A stretch of 64,000 bases of DNA, from positions 682,001 to 746,000 of the forward strand of contig JAYKXP010000002.1 of assembly GCA_037176845.1 (NCBI GenBank), read 5' to 3'. The stretch is from Paramarasmius palmivorus (taxonomy: Eukaryota; Basidiomycota; Agaricomycetes; Agaricales; Marasmiaceae). The position numbers and the translations under genes are program-made. Below the pieces are notes generated by a model. It ran no database searches and was not told where the DNA came from. It was given only the letters and a program-made list of their open reading frames with translations. This document shows positions 32,341-44,510 of this stretch, one piece after another (positions within the stretch are counted from its first letter, which is position 1; each line of letters begins with the position of its first letter).

Positions 32341-32991
32341 TTGTAAAGAGCAAAAAAGTTGAGACGGCGGGCTGACGCAAGCCTGAGACTCGAGAAACAG
32401 CAGATCGCCTATCCAACAAAGTAAGTAGAATCCAGCCCGATTTGGACCGCTATTTTGCGACGTCTTCTTCGAATTCTTTAATCCATCATCCTGAAGTTGA
32501 GGTTATAGCGCGACCGAATAGCCCTCGGAACTCATACCGCCGTAGAACCATCGTGGACCCTTGCTCAGTATCTAAAGTGTTCTGTGAGCATGGCACGATT
32601 GCTGTTTATACCTCAAAGCGATACTTACTGCAAGTGACAACCACGTAGTTCCTAATTCAAGTCAGTATGTGTCGTACCTCTCAAGAACTCCTTCTCAATT
32701 GTCACCGCTTCTGAGACTATGTTTTGGACTCGTCCTAGCGCTGGCTTTTTTTGCAGTAAAGAAAAGAGCAAGCAGGCAAAGTTGGTGTGAAGGCCTTCGT
32801 CTCTAGATAGTTCAACAAAATTCTGATGGCTCCATGCAAAAACCGAACCATTGATGTCACGGAGGACACAACATTAAGGTCACCGTTCGGATAGCGGTGA
32901 CAGCAGCCATGTTGATATGTGGTTCTGAGGAGAGAAACGAAAAGGGAACAAATGTTACGTAAGTCGCGACCGTTCCTGCACATGACCCATC

Positions 32992-33690
32992 ATGTCGCAA
33001 CCCGCGAACACCACAGAGCTGACGGTGAGCCATGTTTTTCTCTTCATTCGTTCTCTATTCATACAAGTGATAATCTTAGTCATCTCAACAATTAATCTGG
33101 GATTTTCTGGGTAAACCCTATGAAGAAACCTACGGGATTGCAATGGGACGCCCTCTGACGACGGAAGACAAAGCCAGCATCGCGCAAACCCTCATTAACC
33201 TGTATGGCTCAGCCGAGTACGTTGTCTCGAAAATGCGTGAAAGCAATTGGCATGAAGTCAGCAAGCCACGAGACAATCGCTTCCGGTATTTCGGTGTCAG
33301 TTCGCCATTGTATCATATCATCAGATACTGACAACACCATTCTAGGCCCGATGCCCTCAACCGGGTGTTAGATGCGAATCCCGGACGTTCGATAATATTC
33401 AGATATATTACCGTTTGGACGACCAGCCCCTTCTCCCTCAGGGTTCATACTCACTCTACGTCGCACGTCCCGGCCATCCTCCCAGCGAGTGTATTGATTG
33501 GCTAGAAGAAGATATCGCTGTCTTTGCCTTGGGCTTCGACGGGCACTGGGGTGGATGCAAGGTGTTAACCTTTCCACCTAGTACTAGAATTCGGTTCGAG
33601 TATTCGTACTTGGGCTCGCGTCGCACCCAAGAGGTGATCCTTCCGTCACGAACCCTCGACACAACGGCTGGTGCCATTAACCTTTCCTGA
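32992..33690 (+). CDS. Hypothetical protein, three exons
   Basis: Exons 32992-33024, 33080-33285 and 33372-33690 give 185 residues in a single frame. Sequence: MSQPANTTELT, then SSQQLIWDFLGKPYEETYG, IAQTLINLYGSAEYVVSKM, YYRLDDQPLLPQGSYSLYV, WLEEDIAVFALGFDGHW and RIRFEYSYLGSRRTQEVILP. The second intron (86 nt, GTATTT to GTTAG) is less certain than the first (GTGAGC to CTTAG). The C-terminal half has alternating hydrophobic strands as in a small beta domain. No signal peptide. Family not recognised. Confidence 0.55.
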
Positions 33691-34574
33691 TTCTCGGTTA
33701 GTCTATTAGTTCTTTGTGGAGCTTCTGTTGGCTAACGCGTGTCTTTATGATAGGCACAAGAGTGATTCTTGCACATAATGTACAGTGTATTCTGAGTTTC
33801 CTGTGTAATTGATGTTGTTCGACCCGCCTGGGGCCTCAAGTTGAGATATGCTCAGATCCCCATCGTAAGCAAAGGCTTGCTTTCTAGTACATGTAGAGCA
33901 GCCTCACACTCCAGAGTATTACGGGAATCATTCCTTTTAAGTAAGTATGGCCTCCGACTTCTTAAGGAGGCCGCACAAGATTTGCCACACCGTTAACGTG
34001 CCATATTGCACGATAATGGGCAACTTGATCGAAGACGTCGTATACCTTCAAATTTCTGGTGCATTTGGGATGGAGTAGCACCATTGAAGCTTGAAGGGTA
34101 GAAGTGGCGATACCCTGACGAGACCATTTTCGAGGGTTGGGAAGGCGGAACATTGACACGTATTAACGTTAGATTTCGATTAGCCAGGTCATCACCGAAG
34201 ATTCAGCATGTCGGAATGCACCCCCAGTGGAGATAATCTGAGCCTGGAGGCCTATGAAACTCGTGTGATGAACATAGAATAGACATTGAGAGCTACCATG
34301 AGGCTTCGGAATTCGGGGAGAAAGGGAAATAGGCCCTCTACAGGAGATGGTGGGACGACCTGTACCAGCATACGTCGTCACGCTTAAACACTACCGGACA
34401 CGAGCAAACAACAGGAAAAGGTAAATGGATTGCGATTGAACAAACAAACGCTTGGTGGCGATTAAAACATTCTTTCTACGACCATTCTGTAGAGGCCATG
34501 TCAGGGTCTCTGTGGTGATAGGCACGCAATGATTTAACGCACCTATCAACCTCTTCATCTCCTAGAGCAAACAT
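33691..34574. other. Intergenic, convergent
   Basis: Between the hypothetical gene at 32992 and QCR6. Two short minus-strand frames near 33960-34380 have no recognisable motif. Nothing supported. Confidence 0.4.
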
Positions 34575-35169
34575 CTATCTCAGCTTAGTGAAAAGCTTGG
34601 GGCCGGCACATTCCTGCAATGTTAGTCTTAGTACACAAGTGGAAACGAGAATGAGGGCGGCATACATCAACACAATGCATCATACTGAAAAGAATGGTAG
34701 TGAGCTAGCTATTCTCGATGAGAAATCGAAGTAACATACTGGACTAAGGAGCAGACGCGTAACAAGTTGCGTTCGCCAAGGTCAGCAAAAGGTAAGTATG
34801 AGCAATTTAGCATCACATACAGCTATAAGAGCACAAATCAGAATCAGCTAGGAAGAAAAGCTAGTGCTGAACTCACAGTTCCTCGACACAATCCTCTCCC
34901 TTGAATCCCTCGCCATTCTGGACTTTCTCCTGGCAGTGCTCAAAGTGCTTCGTGAGCTGTGCACACTTGGCCGAGTTTTGGCAGTCTTCCTTGATCTGGG
35001 GGTGCTCATCTTCAGGCTCCTCTTCCTCCTCAGCTTCAGCTTCTTCGGCTTCTTCAGCGGGCTCCTCCTTGGCTTCGACCTGCTCGTTCTTCTCCTCGGG
35101 CTTGTCCTCAGCAGAGTCGTTGTGAACGGTGGGGAAGAAAGAAGAGAAGAAGGAAGAAACTCCCGACAT
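34575..35169 (-). CDS. QCR6: Qcr6, acidic hinge subunit of ubiquinol-cytochrome c reductase
   Basis: Small acidic subunit of respiratory complex III on the intermembrane side, near cytochrome c1. Exon 34877-35169 carries MSGVSSFFSSFFPTV, a long Glu-rich stretch and KEDCQNSAKCAQLTKHFEHCQEKV up to DCVEEL. The end MMHCVD (34666-34684) and ECAGPKLFTKLR (34575-34613) come from two later exons. To make the conserved EELFHMMHCVD the transcript must also include a 2-nt exon CT (34821-34822) and a 4-nt exon TCCA (34740-34743). Each is preceded by TAG and followed by GTATGT; the introns are then 54, 77, 55 and 52 nt. Total 118 residues, normal length. Identity is secure; the micro-exons are inferred from frame and homology. 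Confidence 0.9.
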
Positions 35170-35389
35170 TTTTTCGAGTTTTTACGGCGTGAACAGAGGT
35201 GTACAACGACCAGGTGTTGAAGTCAGACAACCCGGGTGTGTCCGCAATTGAGCGTGGAAGCCAATTGCCCAATCAAGGGCCTTTGATTTCTGAGCGCTCG
35301 ATAAGCGCCCGACTGCTCAGAGTTTTCCAAGAGGTCTGTTTCGATCCATACGAGTCTACAAAGGTATCCAGACATACTAGGTTATACGC

Positions 35390-38357
35390 TCAGCTCATCT
35401 CTAACAAGCTCTCGATACTCTTCCCCAAATCGCCCTCGTTCGCCTCCAACACCAGCTCCAAAATCTCCTTGTCCATCGTAGGGAATATCTGCGCTAATGT
35501 CTCCTTCGATGCAACCGCTGCCTGCTCATGCGCATTGTCAATCTCAGCCTGCATACCCGTCAGATCAAGAGACGGTGTCGGCGTTCTCGATATCGTGGCA
35601 TGAGCTAGGCGTGACGGAGAAGTTGGTGATTGTTGATACAATGGCTGGGACGGCCCCATTGCAAGCGGCGAATTCGTATATGGGCCTCTCACTGGCCGTG
35701 TAGGCGTGTCGTCCACCGAATATCCCGGACTAACAGGGCCTCCCCAGCTGGAACCAGGAGACCCTGACCAAGAAGCGGGTGATGGTACTCGCTTGACCCT
35801 TGGTTTGTAAGGTGTCTGAATGGGAATAGGTTGCTGTTCGCCCTGATGCGCAGGTGTATATAACCCAGGTGACTGAGACCTCGAGGTTGGCAATGACATG
35901 CTCTGTGATTGCGTATGTCTCTTGACCTCTTCAGGATGCGACCAGTGAGGGACATTGGGCGGATGACCTTGCCCCTGTGGTGTATTCGTTGAGCGGCCGA
36001 GCTCAAAGGGTGCAAATGGTCCAGGTAAATATGAGTTAATCCGTCCGCCTGTGGGTGTCGTACGTCCGGAGTTTGAGCTTGTATTGGCTTCCAGGGAATC
36101 CAGGGCCTCATTAAATATCCTACTAAGTGCGTTGAGCGGTTTGGAAATGGTATCACCGGTTTTCTGGAGTAGCTTTCTGGCGTCTTCGCCAAGAAGTTGT
36201 GCAGGATTAGTGGGTGGAGGTGCAGGTAAGGATAAGGGTTGCGCAGATTCTTCACCCGCGTGACTAGATGTCGGCGAGAAGAGTGAAGAAGAACGGGTCG
36301 GTGGTTGAATAGAGGATGCGTTGGATGAAGATGACGAGGACAGATATGGAGATGATTGTTCGGAAGCCGGGAGAGCTTGTATGGCATCCTCGACGTTCCT
36401 GTCGTAGTTTGCATTAACACCAGAGTCGAGAAGAATACGACTATCTGGACAAACCTTTCAAACTCCTCCTGGGTGATGCTCGATAACGAAGTGTGATCCA
36501 TTGTTTCAATGAAGGACACAGCGCCCATCTGCAGTGGTCATTAGCACCTTCACCGTAGTAAACGTTCATAAAGCGAGCCCACCAAACTCGACAAATAGTA
36601 GCCTGCCTCACTTTGTAGCTTCTCGGGGTTTCTGAATCGGTTGATGAATCTACAATGCCACTTGTCGGTACTGCGCCAATAGTAAGTAAAGTAACAACAT
36701 ACTCGACATTCGATAATAAATGGTCTGGGTTTGCTTTCAAGACCACAAAGATCAGTATAGGCACAAACGAATCAGCGCCTTCTTCTTTGTGCAGATGCCG
36801 TATTAAACCTGCAAGGCACAAAGAAAGTGATCCAAGTCAGTAAGAGCTGCTTCGACAACATGTGGGACTCGGAGCGGGAAGCGAAGCACACAAAGGAGGA
36901 GAGAGGCGGACCGAAGATAACCTTGCAACAGTTGAGTATACAAATGAGTTTGTCCCTCGGTGCTTTGTAGTGATTGATCTTGAGCAACTCTGAATCAAAG
37001 ATTGGTCAGAAATATGAGGAGAACGCGATCAAACGAGTGCACCCTGCTCAGCAAACATCAGGAAACCTTTGCTTCCTTCGCCTTCTGGCACATCCAAATG
37101 TTTCTCTTCTATCCAACCAAACAATGCTATTCGTTGCTGCAAAACGCGATCGCGTTCTAGATCATCCGTTGTAATTTGTCGTCGAGGTATACTTTGCGCT
37201 ATGGCTGGCGTGAATGTGCTATGAAGGGGTATATATATATGAGTATGCGAAGATGGCCTGAGAGGACTGATAAGACATACAACTGATACAACTGGTTCAT
37301 AACCAGCTTCTCCATTCCTTCCATAGCATTATCGAACTCGGCATCGGACGCACTTCTCCATACGTCACATTCTCGCATTTGTTTGGCAATGAACTAGAGT
37401 ATGCACGTCGGTGAAGATTTGTAAAGTGTGTAAGGATATCGACGTACATTTAAGAAGTCGTTAATGATCTTGATTTGGTCACTTGTCGTGAATGTTCGTT
37501 TGGCAAAGTTGCTCAAAAAACTAGGAGTTTCGGGCGTTAGAAAATGAGCAGAGTGCTGTGTACCGAGTGAACACGTACGATTTGAGATACTTCGCCACAG
37601 GTTCAGCAGAACGCATCTTCATCTGGTCCAGGAACTTTTGGAAATCAAATGGAGGATCTCCATTTCCACCATTGCCACTGTTTTCCTCATTTCCGCCCTC
37701 ATTTCCGCTACCACTAAGATTCCCACTTTGCTCCTGAGCATCTTTCGCAGGCGACGTCGACTGCGCTTCCGACTCGGCTCCAGCCTTTGAACCCTGTTGC
37801 GATGCAAACTTGGACAAAGTGTTTGGACTGGGTACGGGTTTCGCCATGTCCAAGGAAACAGGTCTTGCCGGTCGAGGCATCGTCGGAATTGAGAACGATC
37901 TCGCGAGTGCGGCTAATGATGGAAATGGAGAGGATGGAGATTCCGCTGCTGCAGACGGTGTTTCTCGAGCAGATTCCTTGTCTTTCGGAGGTGCTGCTGG
38001 AGATGGTGTCCGTGACTGCGGTGGTGGTATAGCTGCTGCGTCCTGCCTCTGCTTCCCTTTCTCCTCATCCTGCCCGCCAACTTTATTCACCGATGGCGGA
38101 TGACCTTCCTCGCTCTCCCATGCCTTCTGCGCTTGATCAGCTAAAGGATCGAATTCATCTAGGATTTCTGTCCGTGTAACTGGTGCTGTTGGTGAAGGCT
38201 CGGTTTCAGGCTTGCTAGCAAGCGAAGCAGTGACGCTTGGATCAAGAGTTGAAGGATCCGGAGTCTTTAAACGATTCAATGGCTTTGAACTCGAAGAAGA
38301 TTCTGCATCCTGCCATGGATTTGGGGATTGCGAGCCATTTGTTGCAGAGTCTGTCAT
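35390..38357 (-). CDS. VPS9: Vps9-type Rab5 guanine nucleotide exchange factor with CUE domain
   Basis: Activates Rab5/Vps21 on endosomes. Nine exons: 37579-38357, 37448-37520, 37281-37393, 37043-37218, 36912-36989, 36703-36808, 36583-36649, 36455-36528 and 35390-36398, encoding 824 residues. The first about 240 residues are disordered. The helical bundle begins FDFQKFLDQMKMRSAEPVAKYL. The VPS9 domain shows HLDVPEGEGSKGFLMFAEQE, KAPRDKLICILNCCKVI, GADSFVPILIFVVLKANP and the catalytic-region HLLSNVEFINRFRNPEKL. A long Ser/Pro-rich linker leads to the C-terminal CUE motif, LAQIFPTMDKEILELVLEAN ending SIESLLEM, which binds ubiquitin. The domain order matches yeast Vps9 with longer linkers. One donor (GTCCGC, exon 5) is weak. 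Confidence 0.93.
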
Positions 38358-38555
38358 CGCAGCAAAGGAGAAAGGTGCGTCAGAAACACGTGAGCTACGC
38401 GTCTATGGGAACTTCGGGAGCAGTGAGCACCCAAAATGAGATAAGTACATCCTCAGTTACATACTCCTTCTAATCATTGATGAATTATGTATGTACTTAG
38501 TACTCTATCGAATGCGAAACAAAATTATATAGCCCACAAACATCCACCTATGACT

Positions 38556-38649
38556 TCCAATGCGGGGAATCGAACCCCGGGCTGCTGTGCACCCACCATA
38601 CAAGAGCAGGCTTGAAAGACAGCAATGTTAGCCACTACACCACATTGGA
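38556..38649 (-). tRNA. tRNA-Glu (UUC) with 23-nt intron
   Basis: Acceptor stem TCCAATG pairs fully with CATTGGA; T arm contains GGGGTTCGATTCCCC; anticodon stem GCTGT/ACAGC closes a loop CTTTCAC with anticodon TTC. A 23-nt intron sits at the canonical position after base 37. Mature length 71 nt before CCA. Its mature sequence is the same as the gene at 44858. Confidence 0.93.
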
Positions 38650-38878
38650 CATGCCGAAGTCCCATCTATTGGATGCAATGGGATCAGCAGGATAAAACTT
38701 TGCTCAAACTCTATCGGGAGGCTGAGAAGAGTAAGGACGCATCGCTATAAGGATGGTGGACGCCTATTGTTGAACAATCAATCACTGAATCAAGAACGGG
38801 AACATCTGGCTTTTATAATCTATCAGCAAAAATAACGACGAGAACACACTTCCCTTCTCTCCGCACTCTGTCACCGCT

Positions 38879-39747
38879 ATGTACGCTCTCTTCAGTCTTG
38901 CTTTCATTCCCCTTCTCCTCCTTTCCGCCCATGGGGCAAACCATACCGTATACCTCGATGACACTGCATCAGAGATTACCTACGTCGAGGCATGGGGACA
39001 AGGCAACACCTGCGACCAATGCTTCCTCAAACCAGACACCTCCAAAGCCTTCCAGGGGACATGGCATGATTTCACCTACTTTCAGGGAAAATCAGATCCT
39101 GCTGCATTGCAGATCCAGTTCAACGGCGTGTCCTTGGAGGTCTTCTGCATCTTGCCTGCGAACAACGTGAATGCAGTATTGGCATACAGTAAGCGCTGTG
39201 ATTTTACACGATCAAAACAAAGCTCCTTACCAGCTACCTCGCATAGGCCTGTCGTTTGAACTCGATGGTGAAGCTGCAGGGCAGAATTACACGAAAGGGC
39301 CTGCAAGCCTCACCGACCAATATCAGTACAACGTTTCGGTAATCGCTTTGACAGATCTAGAAAACAAGGAACATAAGTACTGCCTGCTCTTGCAGCCTTT
39401 CCTATACTTGCCTAGTGATTCTGACGCCACTTTGACAGTTTTACGATGAAGCTTGACACCGCGATCGACAACGTCGTCTTGTTCGATTACGCTGTGGTAG
39501 GGTAAGCGATGTTGTACTTTGTCTTGGGAGCCTTTGTTTTAAATTTGCATTCAGGACCGAAGACAACTCGAAGAACTTGACATCGACGCCAGTCGGCCCT
39601 TCATTCATTACCTCCGCTACCGTAGCGGGACCTACAATAACAGGGTCTGGAGGCTCTAGAAATGGAAACAACGGAGCTCCTAGTATGAAAGCGAGCGTTT
39701 GGTTTGGGGGTCTCGGGCTGGCTATGGGCGCACTCTTGAATACCTGA
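38879..39747 (+). CDS. Surface-protein family member A, secreted with GPI-type end
   Basis: First of five paralogs of a family I do not recognise. Exons 38879-39188, 39247-39376, 39439-39501 and 39555-39747 give 231 residues. Signal peptide MYALFSLAFIPLLLLSAHG, then VYLDDTASEITYVEAWGQG, NTCDQCFLKPDTSKAFQGTW with HDFTYF, VFCILP, a YQYNVSVIALTDLENKEH segment and VVLFDYAVV. A Ser/Thr/Gly-rich linker ends in GGSRNGNNGAPSMKAS and a hydrophobic tail VWFGGLGLAMGALLNT, fitting a GPI anchor. Intron positions and phases are identical to member B. Probably displayed on the cell surface or wall; function unknown. Confidence 0.75.
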
Positions 39748-40391
39748 GTTGTAATTTTCTTTGATATTGAGTCGAACAATGTACAAGGGGATTCAGGCGA
39801 TCCCCTTCGATATCCTTTCAAGAATGCCACCAAAGATGGGATCAGAGAAGCTGCGAACTGCTGGAAAGACAATAACAACATACCTAGGCAGTAGTTAAAG
39901 TTTGAAACAAGCGCCTGAACAGGGACTTCAAACTCCAGGCCGGTCTCCAGTCAAGATGTTCGCCTGACCACCGTGAATGGCCGGACCCCTGCCGGATCCC
40001 ATATGATTCGTCTTGATGAACACCGGGATCAAGTGAACATAGCGCTTCTAAGTATGATTGGAAGGGAATAATGAAGATGATGATCAGTAAAACCAACAGA
40101 CGAAACCGTGGAACAGTATACTCGCGGAGGGGTGAGAATGAAGAAGTGAGCCGCCATCTGGTGAATTGGTCAGGATCGGTTCCTGTCCTTTCCTGTCGCA
40201 TCTTTTCTCATCGGCGGTGTGTCGTGATTGATTTAATCTGTTTTCGATTTCAATGATTTTTGCCAATCCATACGGGGCTAAGCACGAATATCACTCGCTT
40301 AAAGATGCAATAACGAGAGTATGGCGCTCACTCATAACCATTCTCCCCGACAACGCCTCCCCTTTCTCCCCCTCAACACTCTTTCACCACC

Positions 40392-41268
40392 ATGTACACT
40401 CCTTTCGCTCTCCTTCCTCTTGTCCTCCTCCCATTAAGCGGTGCAGTCCAAGCCGCTATTCTGGATGACACTGCATACGAAAACATCACCTACGTCGGTT
40501 CATGGGGAGAAGGCAATACTTGCAATACCTGTAACCTCAAGCCCGACGTTTCGAAGGCATACCAAGGGACATGGCACGACACCACACACTTTGTCGAGGA
40601 CACCAATGCTACGGCTGTGCAAATCAACTTTACGGGTTCAGCTCTTGAGGTGTTTTGCATCTTGCCACCAAAAGATGTACAGGCTATTTTGAACTACAGT
40701 GAGTCTCGTGTTTTCAAGGAAGGTATAAGCAGAGTCACTGACGCTTTCTGATAGGTCTGACATTCGAACTCGATGGTCAGCCTGCAGGGGAACCCTATAT
40801 CAAAAGGGCCGAAGAACTCACCGAGGAATATCAATATAACGTTTCTGTTGTTGCATTGAAGGATCTCGAGAACAAGGAGCACCAGTACGCTTTCGTCTTT
40901 CTTTCCGCCACCAATTCATGATGTTGACTCTGTTCCGGTAGCTTCTCGATGAAACTCGAGTCCACCGAGCTCAACTCAGTCGCCTTGTTTGACTATGCCG
41001 TCGTCGAGTGAGTGAAATATCTCTGTTTTCTCATTAGAGCCCCCAAATTAACTCGCGAATCAGATCCGAAGGAGACAACTCTACCTCGACCGCCACATCC
41101 GGAGGCTCTTCATCAACGCCCACTAACCCTTCATCCAGCGGCAGTGGCGGCGTGGCAGGGCCTACACAGTCAGGCGAAGCAAGCGGAAACAACGGTGTTG
41201 CTGGGTTGAAAGCTAGTGTTTTGTTGGGAGGAGTCGGCCTTTTGATGGGTGCCTTGTTGACTGTCTGA
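40392..41268 (+). CDS. Surface-protein family member B, secreted with GPI-type end
   Basis: Tandem paralog of member A, 235 residues from exons 40392-40698, 40755-40884, 40942-41007 and 41064-41268. Signal peptide MYTPFALLPLVLLPLSGAVQ; then ILDDTAYENITYVGSWGEG, NTCNTCNLKPDVSKAYQGTW, HDTTHF, FTGSALEVFCILPP, SLTFELDGQPAG, EEYQYNVSVVALKDLENKE and SVALFDYAVVE. The linker has many Ser, Thr and Gly, ending SGNNGVAGLKAS plus hydrophobic VLLGGVGLLMGALLTV, consistent with GPI anchoring. Exon 2 is 130 nt in both A and B. The two genes lie about 640 bp apart on the same strand, so a recent local duplication is likely. Confidence 0.78.
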
Positions 41269-43201
41269 GAGTTTCTTCAATTTAATGGGATATTGGGATT
41301 GCGTGGGTCAAATACGCGAACGTTCTGTGGTGTATTACTGGCCGACTTTGCAATATATTATTTAATCTAGACAGTCATTTCTCGGAGATTCGAGGGTTAC
41401 GAGTGAAAGAAGATACTGACAATGTTTTTTCTCTCCTTTTCTAGTTCCCATTCGAATTTACTGAGAGGTTCGGTGGTTGAGCAACGGATAGAGAACATCG
41501 AAGAGACGGTTCAAGTCATCCAGGCGCCTGACGGGCGCTTTGTAATTACACGTGGGATGCGCACGGACCTGCGCCTTCTTTCTTGTCAACGTCCATCTGC
41601 CTACAACAAAGCTTGTCCCTTTCACGCATCTATCACGGTACGGCTACAGGTGTGCTTCAGTAAAACCGCTGTCAATCATATCGTTAAAATGCTCTCAGTG
41701 CTTTATTTAGGCTGCCTATCCTTTTTCCGTCTCATATGTAAAATGCACAACAAATCCGAGGCGTGGGCCAATCGTTTCGCCAATCCTGCCTCAAGAAAAG
41801 ACATTGTATATGCTAGCCGTATTATCTCGAGCAATTCCTACAAGCAGGAAGCCCCAGCTTCAGTACTCAGCTCAGCCGTCGCCATCGAGGTCGCTACTAG
41901 TACCGCTGAACGAATTCCTACAGTACCGCATCACCTTTCCACGTCCTCACGTGGATAGTTTCCGCCGGACATCCTAATTTCTCGGGATGATTGTACCGCG
42001 GAGACATCAATACACGGATCGGCGTCAGGATAATAAAAGACCTTGACTTGGCAAGATTTTTAGGGCACTCTACTGGTTCTTCCGGTGTTCTAGCCTCTGG
42101 GAAGTCTGACATTTGGCGTCAGGGCTACGTTCAACATCCAGGAGAGCAAGAGTCCTTCAATTACTGGCTCGGAACTCCGATTTCCTACTATCTCCCATAC
42201 ACCTTATCTCTGCGCCACCGCCAGCCTCAGACTGCTTACATCTCGCCTAATTCCACGGCTCGGGAACTCAACAGTACCTTCGGTGGGTCTATTTTGAGTG
42301 CTCCTGATCTCTCGGAGCCGCTAAGGAAGTCAAAGCTACCAAGCTACCCCAGATGTACCCACATCTACGCAGGACCTTGGGATCGACGCCCCATACGACA
42401 CAGAGTACCCAGTACCTCAAAAGCTACCTGTGGGTCTGACCAGATTAAATTTATCATACGAAGATCTCGGAATTGGGCGAGTAGCAACTGGCCAACAACT
42501 GGTTGCTTTCGACGTGAATCTGACCCTCCTAGTTCCTACATGTCGTCGAGCAACGAGAGAGGGTATCCATCCGAGGATATACCTATTCTGTAGAGCGCCG
42601 ATCGTCAGGAACTCTTGCTCATGTGCTCGCAAAGTTTGAACATGCACTCGTCATGAGAAGAAATAGGTGGGAACGGTAGTGTCTTCTCTCCGAGACCGAA
42701 CTAATGTCATTCAACAGTGGGACGGTAGTTCGCGCGGTCCGGTATCTGTTTCCGACAGCTATTGAACAGCTAGATGAACCCAGATGCACCCAGTGTTGTG
42801 GGGATAGCGATCCCGCAAGCCTTTTGCTTTGGAGGGACACACAGCCTTCAGCGATACATCTACTCGAATTTTAATGTCGGTGAAACTCAGCTATGAGCAT
42901 GGCGATGACATTTCGATACACACTGTCATAGTCGGAGGTAGCGAGGAAATACATTCGCTCATTGACCAATCCCTCAGGAAATGGTTGCCCGAGGACGGCC
43001 GCATTTCCTAGTCCCTTCGTCACTGTGGCACGGTGCTTGGCGTTCGAGATACCCTCGCTGTCAAAAGGAGATTTACCTTGTGGAATAGTAGGGAAAGGAT
43101 TTGACATGGAAGACACAAAGATCTGGTAACAATGCCACTTTGATGCCACAACAACTTTTGATTGATATTCGGGTATTTGGGGTGGAGATCAAATAAACTG
43201 C
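41269..43201. other. Long stretch with unassigned open frames
   Basis: Plus-strand frames at 41422-41958, 41991-42593 and 42430-42639 are fairly long, and one reads KLPVGLTRLNLSYEDLGIGR, but I could not link them by splicing into one protein nor recognise a family. They may be a decayed gene or chance. No repeat or RNA noticed. Confidence 0.3.
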
Positions 43202-43208
43202 TATAAAA
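43202..43208 (+). promoter_or_regulatory. TATA box of the coiled-coil gene
   Basis: TATAAAA lies 148 bp upstream of the ATG at 43350, followed by CT-rich sequence. Confidence 0.55.
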
Positions 43209-43349
43209 GGCAACCGCCACCCAAACTCCGCTTTTTTCCCCGACAGTTGGTTGATATTTTACAACAGGAACGCGTCTTTCCAAAGTCTTCCCACCGAGCC
43301 TCTCCCTCAAATACTCTTCTTGCTCTCTTCTCTCCTCAAATTCACAGTC

Positions 43350-44510
43350 ATGGGTCGTGCTCTTTTCTCCCAATCCTACACTCAACCAGCAATCGCTTCC
43401 CCGAACGCGTGCCACGCTCCTCTCAACCCTTCTCAGCCAAAACCAGAGTGCCCATACGAGAGATGGAGCATTAGCAATCCTTTCGATCCAGATTCAGAAG
43501 AATTCTTCGAGGACGCCCAGGTTGAGAGGTTCATCGACACCTCGCAGCCCCTGGCACCACCTGAACCCCAGACAGAAACAAGGGACGAAATCCAGGTCCT
43601 CATTTCATCCTCAATTCCACCAAGAGACAGTGTGGAAGTACCCCCAGGAGATGGAGAGGCAGTCGCAGTGAGTGGTTGGACGAGCGTTGGCGACGAGAGT
43701 GGAATGTGGAGGAGAACCATTCGCAGAACCGTGCCCGTGCGCGTAACAAGCCCAACCAATCTACCCCTTTCCAATCCAGAATCAGAGGCTTCGACACCCA
43801 GATCATCATCACCACAGACTCCTCTCGAGTCGGATGTCGTTTTACCTGGTCTACCACCACCAGCGACGACTATCACAATGTCTCCCACAACACCTTCCCT
43901 TATGGCCATGGGAACGCCGAGAAGGCGGCTTACAAACTCCCAGGGCGAGACCTTTGAACCTAGCCCACCTCTCAGTGTGTCACCACGGTCCTACGGCTGG
44001 CGAGGATCGTCGAATCACTCTAATCCATCATCACCTGACGAGAGAAGTCGCTCGCCCATACGTCCGGCGATGATGAGCACGGGTAGTCGAGCACCTCTGC
44101 CACGGCAGCATAGCGAACAGGACGCTGAGCAAGATCGAGAGCGCCAGTCATCGAGGGCGTTATCTCAACGGATTCAGCGTTCGCTCAATGAGCTGGAGGC
44201 AATCTATCAGGCTCGGTCCAATAACTCCCGTTCTCTTGACCGTGCCCTTCAATCAGAGGGCGTTCCACCCCGGACCAGAGAAGCTATAGATCTTGTAAGG
44301 CTCCTTTTGGACCATAGTGCCAGCGTCAGGAGACTAGGTCAGGAGATGGGTTCTCTGGAGAACGATTTCGCGGGATTGTTGGAACGACTTCGCTCTCGCA
44401 ATCCCACGCAAACAGAGACTTTGAGAGCACCGGAACCTGGTCCAGAACCAGATCCAGAAGTCGTACGTCTACGTCTAGATAGGAGTGCCGAGCAATTCGT
44501 CGCGTTGTAG
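43350..44510 (+). CDS. Disordered protein with C-terminal coiled coil
   Basis: Single exon of 386 residues from MGRALFSQSY. An in-frame TTG-type extension upstream has no support, and the ATG follows a CT-rich leader and TATA box. The first about 280 residues are Pro/Ser/Thr-rich with acidic patches (NPFDPDSEEFFEDAQ) and several SP/TP sites. From about residue 285 a helix-rich region runs SQRIQRSLNELEAIYQAR, REAIDLVRLLLDHSASVRRL and LENDFAGLLERLRSR, with heptad-like leucines. No signal peptide or membrane helix. Family not recognised. Confidence 0.65.
   Translation: MGRALFSQSYTQPAIASPNACHAPLNPSQPKPECPYERWSISNPFDPDSEEFFEDAQVERFIDTSQPLAPPEPQTETRDEIQVLISSSIPPRDSVEVPPGDGEAVAVSGWTSVGDESGMWRRTIRRTVPVRVTSPTNLPLSNPESEASTPRSSSPQTPLESDVVLPGLPPPATTITMSPTTPSLMAMGTPRRRLTNSQGETFEPSPPLSVSPRSYGWRGSSNHSNPSSPDERSRSPIRPAMMSTGSRAPLPRQHSEQDAEQDRERQSSRALSQRIQRSLNELEAIYQARSNNSRSLDRALQSEGVPPRTREAIDLVRLLLDHSASVRRLGQEMGSLENDFAGLLERLRSRNPTQTETLRAPEPGPEPDPEVVRLRLDRSAEQFVAL

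Noticed and set aside
34864..35220. Hydrophobic plus-strand protein rich in Leu and Phe
   Set aside because: It is the reverse of the Glu-rich QCR6 exon, which always yields such a Leu/Phe shadow.
35199..35703. Plus-strand frames opposite the 3' end of VPS9
   Set aside because: They are antisense shadows of the CUE-containing exon with low-complexity composition.
37225..37245. AT dinucleotide run as a regulatory or structural site
   Set aside because: It is a short microsatellite within a VPS9 intron with no further signal.
41422..42593. A multi-exon gene of 178- and 200-residue frames
   Set aside because: No start, splice pattern or family resemblance was consistent; left as an unassigned stretch.
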